This document shows, one piece after another, positions 59,357 through 64,000 of a stretch of DNA of 64,000 bases. Position numbers and translations under genes: made by a program. Numbering within the stretch: position 1 is the first letter of the stretch; every line of letters begins with the position of its first letter. The stretch covers positions 434,001-498,000 of the forward strand of contig NZ_JAXMIH010000008.1 of the NCBI RefSeq assembly GCF_034366625.1, read 5' to 3'. The stretch is from Prosthecobacter sp. Its GTDB lineage: Bacteria; Verrucomicrobiota; Verrucomicrobiia; Verrucomicrobiales; Verrucomicrobiaceae. The notes below the pieces were generated by a model. The model did not search any database. It was not told where the DNA came from and saw only the letters and a list, made by a program, of their open reading frames with translations.

Positions 59357-60079
59357 ATGTCCTGGGACTACGAAGAGGCGCAGGAGCGCAAAGACCGGCT
59401 GGAGCAAGAAATCGCGAAGCGGGTGAAGCGTGGCGAGCGCTTGGAGGCGCTGGCGGTGCCGTCGGGGTCGAAGAAGCTGTGCGCGACGTTCTGGGGGCAG
59501 GCGTGGTGCCGTAATCTGGAATCGTATCAGGTTTATGAGTCGCGCTTGCCGCGTGGGCGGAGTTATTTGCGTCAGGGCAAGGTGTACAATCTGGAGATCG
59601 AGCCAGGCAAGGTGTGTGCCGAGGTGGCGGGGGCGGAGCTGTATGAGACGAGCGTGATCATTCAGCCGCTGGATGCTGAGTGCTGGCAGGAGATTGTGCG
59701 CAAAGCCGCCGGGCAGGTGGGCTCGATGCTGGACCTGCTGGCCGGGAAGCTCGGTGATGGCCTGATGAAGATGCTCACCGATCGAGAGGACGGTTTATTC
59801 CCGAAACCGAAGGAGATTCGCTTCAACTGCTCATGCCCCGACTTTGCCGATATGTGCAAGCATGTGTCCGCCGTGCTCTATGGCGTGGGCGTGTTGTTGG
59901 ACACGAAGCCGGAACTATTGTTTACCTTGCGCGGGGTGGATCAAGCGGACCTGCTCTCGAATGCGAGCAACGCCACGATCACCGATTTGTCCGCCAATGC
60001 GGGTGATCTGGCTGGAGCTGATCTGTCGGCTTTGTTTGGCATCAATCTGGCTGCGGTGGAGCAGCCTGCGGAAAAATGA
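59357..60079 (+). CDS. SWIM zinc-finger protein
   Basis: A 240-residue protein. The SWIM motif is CSCPDFADMCKH (Cys-x-Cys ... Cys-x-His), preceded by FWGQAWCRNLESYQVYESRLPRG, typical of the short SWIM proteins found next to bacterial SNF2 genes. SWIM fingers are thought to bind DNA or proteins. It starts 10 bp after the SNF2 stop, so they are likely co-transcribed and work together in an unknown DNA-related process. C-terminal repeats (ATITDLSANAGDLAGADLSALFG) look flexible. Confidence 0.88.
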   Translation: MSWDYEEAQERKDRLEQEIAKRVKRGERLEALAVPSGSKKLCATFWGQAWCRNLESYQVYESRLPRGRSYLRQGKVYNLEIEPGKVCAEVAGAELYETSVIIQPLDAECWQEIVRKAAGQVGSMLDLLAGKLGDGLMKMLTDREDGLFPKPKEIRFNCSCPDFADMCKHVSAVLYGVGVLLDTKPELLFTLRGVDQADLLSNASNATITDLSANAGDLAGADLSALFGINLAAVEQPAEK

Positions 60080-60089
60080 ATGAAGGCCT

Positions 60090-61052
60090 TCACTTGTCTG
60101 CCACCCAGAGCCTGACGATGCCTGTGGGTTGGAATTTTTCGCTGCTGGCAGCCAGTTCGAGCGTCACCTGAGTCTGGCGGCCATTTTTGCCGAGCAGAGT
60201 GACTTTGCCGGAGATGGGATCGGCGGTGGGCTTGCGATCAATGCCAGCGGGCGCGATGCGGACACTGGTGCCCTGCTTGAGGCGTTTGATCTGCTCCTCG
60301 CCTTCGTTGAACAGCGTGAGGACGAGTTTGGTGCCGCTGGATTCATCGACGTAGCCCGGTGCGCCTTCTTCGAGAATGCGTTTGGCGTGAACGGCCTTCT
60401 GCTCGGTTTGGAATTTGAGCAGGCTGTCGTCATCGAGGAAGATCTCCCAGGCCATGCGGGTTTTGCCTTTGCCGATGCCTTGGGTCTTGGTGCGCAGTTT
60501 GTCGCCAATTTTAACGTCGCTGAACTTGGCAGGCAGGCCGGCTTTCCAGTAGCGGGTGTCCTTATCGGTTTCGATGAGGATGTTTTTCTCGCGCAAGAAG
60601 CTCTGGTCGAAGTTCGCCCAGGTGCAGGTGAGTTTGCCGGCAGCGGCGTCGATTTGGTCCACATAGAAGTATTCTTTGTGGCCGTTCATCATGTTCATCT
60701 CGTCCTGGATGTAGGTGAGCCACACCCACTCGCCCTTGTCGTTTTCATGCAGGCGGAAGATCGCTCGTTCGCCGACGCGGAAGTCCTGCAAATCGCCCAG
60801 CGTCGCGTGATGCAGCAGCTCGGCGTAGGGCATGACGGTGAAGCTGACGACCTCGTCGTTGCTCTCGCGACGGAATTTGCCGGTGCGCGTGGCGAGATCG
60901 AGGCTGATCAGCTCGCCCCATGGCCGCTGCATGCGGTCGAATGGGATGATGACTTTGCCGGGAGTGATTTTGAGCGCGGGTTTGGCTGGCGGTGTGTCAG
61001 CGGCGGGGCAAACGGCGGAGAAGATGATGAGAGTCGCAAAAAGAAGCTTCAT
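60090..61052 (-). CDS. Exported protein of unknown function (a)
   Basis: A 320-residue protein with a signal peptide (MKLLFATLIIFSAVCPAA). The mature part looks beta-rich, with repeated motifs such as ISLDLATRTGKFRRE, FRVGERAIFRLHEN and TLLGKNGRQTQVTLELA, suggestive of several OB- or SH3-like barrels. No family recognised. ATG 61052 is chosen for the signal peptide. It follows the gene at 61072-62274 on the same strand, 19 bp apart, and shares its style (short barrels linked by acidic turns), so the two may form an exported complex. Confidence 0.65.
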   Translation of the reverse strand: MKLLFATLIIFSAVCPAADTPPAKPALKITPGKVIIPFDRMQRPWGELISLDLATRTGKFRRESNDEVVSFTVMPYAELLHHATLGDLQDFRVGERAIFRLHENDKGEWVWLTYIQDEMNMMNGHKEYFYVDQIDAAAGKLTCTWANFDQSFLREKNILIETDKDTRYWKAGLPAKFSDVKIGDKLRTKTQGIGKGKTRMAWEIFLDDDSLLKFQTEQKAVHAKRILEEGAPGYVDESSGTKLVLTLFNEGEEQIKRLKQGTSVRIAPAGIDRKPTADPISGKVTLLGKNGRQTQVTLELAASSEKFQPTGIVRLWVADK

Positions 61053-61071
61053 GGCGATGAGTGGAGATAGA

Positions 61072-62274
61072 TTATTCCCGGCCGAAAAACTCCTCTTCCT
61101 TCGGGAGAGCATTCACTTTCCAGGTCGGGGGATAGAAGCGGACGATGCGCTTCGGGCGATAACCTTCGAGCATCATGTCCATCTTCAGTTTGATCTGCAC
61201 GCCGCTGGAGCCGAGCTCGACGGGGATCTTTTTCACTTCGAGGATGCCGCCGCGTTTGCGGTCGTTGACCGGATCGTAGGCCATCAATGAATCGCGTGCG
61301 ACAGCGAGACCTCCTTGCGGCTCGACAGGTGGCGGGCTGCCGTCTTTCGGCGGCGGAGCGTTCGGATCTTTAATCGCGACTTCATCGAAGAGCTTCGGAT
61401 CAACATTGCCGAAGAAGGTGATGGTGACGAATTGCTGCTCGTCATCGACCGATGTGACCCAGCCGGGCAGGCCGCGCTCGCGGACGTGATTGCGATGGCG
61501 TTCGAGTTGCTGCGCGGTGGCGAGCGCCCGGGCCGTTTCATCGAGCCACACGTCGGTGATGCGTCCGGGACCGTAGAGCGTGACCCAGGTGAGGTTGAAC
61601 AGCACCTGCTGGCCCGGTTTGAGCGCCTTGATGTCGGCGAAACCTTTCCCCTCGAAAATGCGCGTGCTGCTAAGCAGGTCGAAAATCTTCGGTGGTTCGC
61701 CCGGCAGCGATGCGGTGAGCTTCATCGTGGTCAGATCGACGGTTTCGATCTTCCAAAGCTGCTTTTGCCGCGCGTGGCGCGTGAACTCGTCCTCCAGCCG
61801 GAAACAATGGCGGAAGTCGAACTCGGGCGTCTTGCGCCGATACCACGTTTCCATGGGCGGATCTTCGTCGTTCGGGCCTTTGAGGTAAAACAGCCCGTGC
61901 AGATGCGTGCCGAGCGGGATGTCTTGAATCGCCGCCGGAGCGCCGTGATACCAGATCGAGCCATACGGCAGCATCACGCTAGGCAGCGGCAGGTCCCACA
62001 TCCCGCGATCCTGGCTGTCATTCCGATCCACCCGAATCTGAAACCGCCGCTCAATGTGATCGACACGAATGAGTTCGCCCGAGACGGCGTGTGCAGAACC
62101 CTCCGGCGGGAACTGGCCTTCGAGGAGTTGGAACCAGTCAGGTTTGGCGTTCGGGTCTTTCGAGTTCTTCTTCTCGTTGGGATTCACCGGGCCATCGGCA
62201 TCGGTGCGGAACTTGGGTTTGTCCTCAGCGTGGAGGATTGCGGTGAGAAAGCAGAGAGCGTAGAGGAAGCGCAT
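61072..62274 (-). CDS. Exported protein of unknown function (b)
   Basis: A 400-residue protein with a signal peptide (RFLYALCFLTAILHA), then an N-terminal charged stretch (EKKNSKDPNAKPDW). Landmarks are YGSIWYHGAPAAIQDIPLG, GPNDEDPPMETWYRR and LKPGQQVLFNLTWVTLYGPGRI, barrel-like segments as in protein (a). Two Lys/Glu-rich tails or loops are present. Unknown family. First gene of a likely two-gene unit with (a). The start at 62274 excludes a longer frame that overlaps the broken gene next door. Confidence 0.65.
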   Translation of the reverse strand: MRFLYALCFLTAILHAEDKPKFRTDADGPVNPNEKKNSKDPNAKPDWFQLLEGQFPPEGSAHAVSGELIRVDHIERRFQIRVDRNDSQDRGMWDLPLPSVMLPYGSIWYHGAPAAIQDIPLGTHLHGLFYLKGPNDEDPPMETWYRRKTPEFDFRHCFRLEDEFTRHARQKQLWKIETVDLTTMKLTASLPGEPPKIFDLLSSTRIFEGKGFADIKALKPGQQVLFNLTWVTLYGPGRITDVWLDETARALATAQQLERHRNHVRERGLPGWVTSVDDEQQFVTITFFGNVDPKLFDEVAIKDPNAPPPKDGSPPPVEPQGGLAVARDSLMAYDPVNDRKRGGILEVKKIPVELGSSGVQIKLKMDMMLEGYRPKRIVRFYPPTWKVNALPKEEEFFGRE

Positions 62275-62350
62275 GGAAAGAAATAGAGAGGCAAGGAGTG
62301 CGGTTCCATGACGGCGGAATCGGTGACTAACGCGATTGCATGGAAGGTGT

Positions 62351-62694
62351 TTAATCTGTTTTGAGGTATTCTTGATCAAACCAAACATCGACATAGGAAC
62401 CGTCTGTTATAAATGCCCACCCCGGTGGCAAGGCGAGGAAGGGAATAGCAACAGAGCAGTAATCGTTAATATGCTCGAAGCAGAGAGCTTGAAAAAATCT
62501 ACAGCATCAGACCGCTCACCCGCCCAAAGATACCAACCGTTTGTTCCTTGCTCAGGAAGATGCCGGACGCCGTAGATGGGATTATTCGTCAGTGAGCTAA
62601 TCGCGACTCCCATCCGAGAGTCAGGTGAAGGTGGATCGAACGCGGCTCCATATAGCGAGCATGTCTTCTTTTGTTCTTCAGTGGATAGAGACAT
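62351..62694 (-). pseudogene. Small conserved gene broken by a one-base frameshift
   Basis: From ATG 62694 the frame reads MSLSTEEQKKTCSLYGAA... GVRHLPEQGTNGWYLWAGE... AVDFF and then drifts into a nonsense tail. Shifting frame at the homopolymer 62492-62497 (six A on the plus strand, T on the gene strand) restores a family-like end: ALCFEHINDYCSVAIPFLAL, PPGWAFITDGSYVDVWFDQE, stopping at 62351. One extra T would repair it. The family, which I recognise by the RHxPExGTxGWYxW and PPGWxF...DVW pattern, is uncharacterised. Sequencing error or programmed frameshift are alternatives to true decay. Confidence 0.75.
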
Positions 62695-62724
62695 CGCGAC
62701 TTTTGAACTATCATCAGATTAACC

Positions 62725-64000
62725 TCACCCCACGATTTGCTTCACCACGCCCACGCTGTCCTGGAAGCTCTCTGCTTTCACATCGGCGCGTTGAAGCATG
62801 GTGAGGAGGAGGTTGCTCATGCGGGCGTCGCTGTCGATGGGGCGGCTGCAGAGCTGGTAGTGGCCTTGGGCGTTGGTGACGTCGTATTTCGCGATCTTGG
62901 GCAGGTTGAAATCGACGTGGGTGCCGTGCTTGTAGCCGAGGGCTTTGCCGCCGGCGATGATGGTGGGCAGGTTGGCGTTGCCGTGGCTGTGGCCGTAGGC
63001 CATGCCGCTGCCCCAGAGGACTTGCGTGGTGTCGAGCATGGAGGTGTCGCCCTCCTTTTGCGCTTTGAGTTGATCGAGGAGGTAGCTGAACTGCTCGATG
63101 AGGAAGGTGTCCGTTTGGGTGAGGCGGCGGAGCTGCTCGGGGTCGCCATTGTGATGGCTCAGGCCGTGGCGGGTCTGCGAGATGCCGATCTCGGGGATGC
63201 CGCTGGCGTGGGATTCGCTGCCGATCATGCAGGTGATGACGCGCGTGCTGTCGGTGCGCAGGGCCATGACCATGAGGTCGTAAAACAGGCGGTAGTATTC
63301 ACCGGCTTCGGCGATGCTGAGCTTGCGCGTGAGTTTGGAGATCTCGCCGGGCGCGAGCTGCGGTTTGGCGATGTTCAGCCATTCGTCGGCGCGTTTGGTG
63401 CGCTCCTCGACCTGGCGGACGGCGGTGAGGTATTCGTCGAGCTTGTTCTGGTCTTCGCGGCCGAGCTTGTGGTTCACACGCTTCGCGTCGTCGGCGACGA
63501 GGTCAAGGATGCTGCCGCGGCGGCTGAGACGGCGGCGGATGGTCTCCTTGCTGTCTTTTTCGACGCCGAAGAGCATGTTGAAAATCTGCTGCGTGTTCCG
63601 CTCCGCAGGAATCTGGATGCCGTCCTTTGACCACGCGAGCGAGTGCCCTTCGATGGCGAGTTCGAGGGAGGAAAAGCGCGTGGAGACGCCCTGCACCTCG
63701 GCCATGAGCTGGTCGGCGGAGACGGTGTTGCGGAAGGCACCGCCATCGCCCGGCACGTTTGCGCCAGTGAGCCAGACCTTGTCGCAGTTGTGGTGCTTGC
63801 CGATGACCATCGGATGATGCAGCCCGCTGATCGGCGTGATGTCCGCACGATGTTTTTCCAGCGGCTTGAGCGGCGCAGTGAACTCGTAATCCGCGCCCGC
63901 CTTCTGAATCTGCCACGTCAGTGTGTTCACCCCGTTCGGGATGTAAAGAAACACGCTGCGCTTGGCCTGTGAAGCCGCCGGAGACAGCCCCATCGCATCG
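62725..64000 (-). CDS. DUF1552-family protein, N-terminus outside window
   Basis: At least 422 residues. Landmarks: [72 protein letters not shown] and [12 protein letters not shown]. The codons before the first ATG (63993) read on as Asp-Ala in a DAMGLS context typical of the end of the Tat signal in this family, so the true start is past base 64000. A DUF1592 partner would be expected beyond the window edge. It is the third DUF1552 copy here. Confidence 0.9.
   Translation of the reverse strand, partial: DAMGLSPAASQAKRSVFLYIPNGVNTLTWQIQKAGADYEFTAPLKPLEKHRADITPISGLHHPMVIGKHHNCDKVWLTGANVPGDGGAFRNTVSADQLMAEVQGVSTRFSSLELAIEGHSLAWSKDGIQIPAERNTQQIFNMLFGVEKDSKETIRRRLSRRGSILDLVADDAKRVNHKLGREDQNKLDEYLTAVRQVEERTKRADEWLNIAKPQLAPGEISKLTRKLSIAEAGEYYRLFYDLMVMALRTDSTRVITCMIGSESHASGIPEIGISQTRHGLSHHNGDPEQLRRLTQTDTFLIEQFSYLLDQLKAQKEGDTSMLDTTQVLWGSGMAYGHSHGNANLPTIIAGGKALGYKHGTHVDFNLPKIAKYDVTNAQGHYQLCSRPIDSDARMSNLLLTMLQRADVKAESFQDSVGVVKQIVG

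Overview
The window looks like chromosome of a GC-rich member of the Verrucomicrobiota, probably near Prosthecobacter/Verrucomicrobium; this is inferred from gene content, not from a marker gene. The pointers are paired DUF1592/DUF1552 proteins with planctomycete-type haem motifs, many Tat- or Sec-exported sugar-isomerase and Gfo/Idh/MocA oxidoreductases, a ceramidase-like hydrolase, a Ser/Thr kinase with an extracytoplasmic tail, and SNF2 helicases with a SWIM partner. There is no rRNA and no CRISPR array. Three tRNA genes are present.

Bases 1-19117 are mostly core chromosome: the end of a Ser/Thr kinase, a guanidinium-type SMR exporter, clpP, a sugar isomerase, an M1 peptidase with a DUF6702 partner, a four-gene run (exported isomerase, TauE-like permease, M29-like aminopeptidase, OvoA-C-terminal-type methyltransferase), an FG-GAP protein, an L,D-transpeptidase, a GT4 glycosyltransferase, a SHD1-metallopeptidase and carB. 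Bases 19128-20854 hold a SIR2-like protein and a REP-associated tyrosine transposase (RAYT) between two mirror-image REP pairs. Related REP pairs occur at 4433-4533 and 6939-7011, a decayed one at 31703-31736, and a palindromic insert sits in frame inside a helicase gene at 57937-58050.

Bases 20868-43405 carry pyrC, trmO, two consecutive DUF1592/DUF1552 operons, a RAYT remnant, a nucleotidyltransferase plus small-protein pair, and a block of exported oxidoreductases, hydrolases and a beta-helix protein that looks like polysaccharide or glycoconjugate catabolism. This ends with tRNA-Leu, ndk and a HAD phosphatase.

Bases 43460-52859 are an accessory island between tRNA-Arg(UCU) and a CAU-anticodon tRNA. 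It holds a HigBA toxin-antitoxin pair, an orphan gene, and a complete 7.6-kb integrative element bounded by a 45-bp duplication of the tRNA 3' half. The element encodes a tyrosine integrase, a RadC-type JAMM protein, a small HTH protein, three unknown proteins, a zinc-finger primase and an SF3/D5 helicase. It has repeated arm-type sites at both ends and an iteron-like region after the helicase. No capsid, relaxase or conjugation gene is visible. It could be a phage satellite-like or self-replicating integrative element and is the main novelty candidate.

Bases 52924-64000 contain two divergent SNF2-family ATPases, a SWIM protein following one of them, two consecutive exported proteins of unknown function, a small gene broken by a one-base frameshift in a homopolymer, and a partial third DUF1552 gene. 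Three intergenic inverted repeats built from GTCAA/TTGAC units (2593-2690, 12776-12915, 33111-33199) form another repeat family. Assignments rest on motif recognition by eye; no database search was run.
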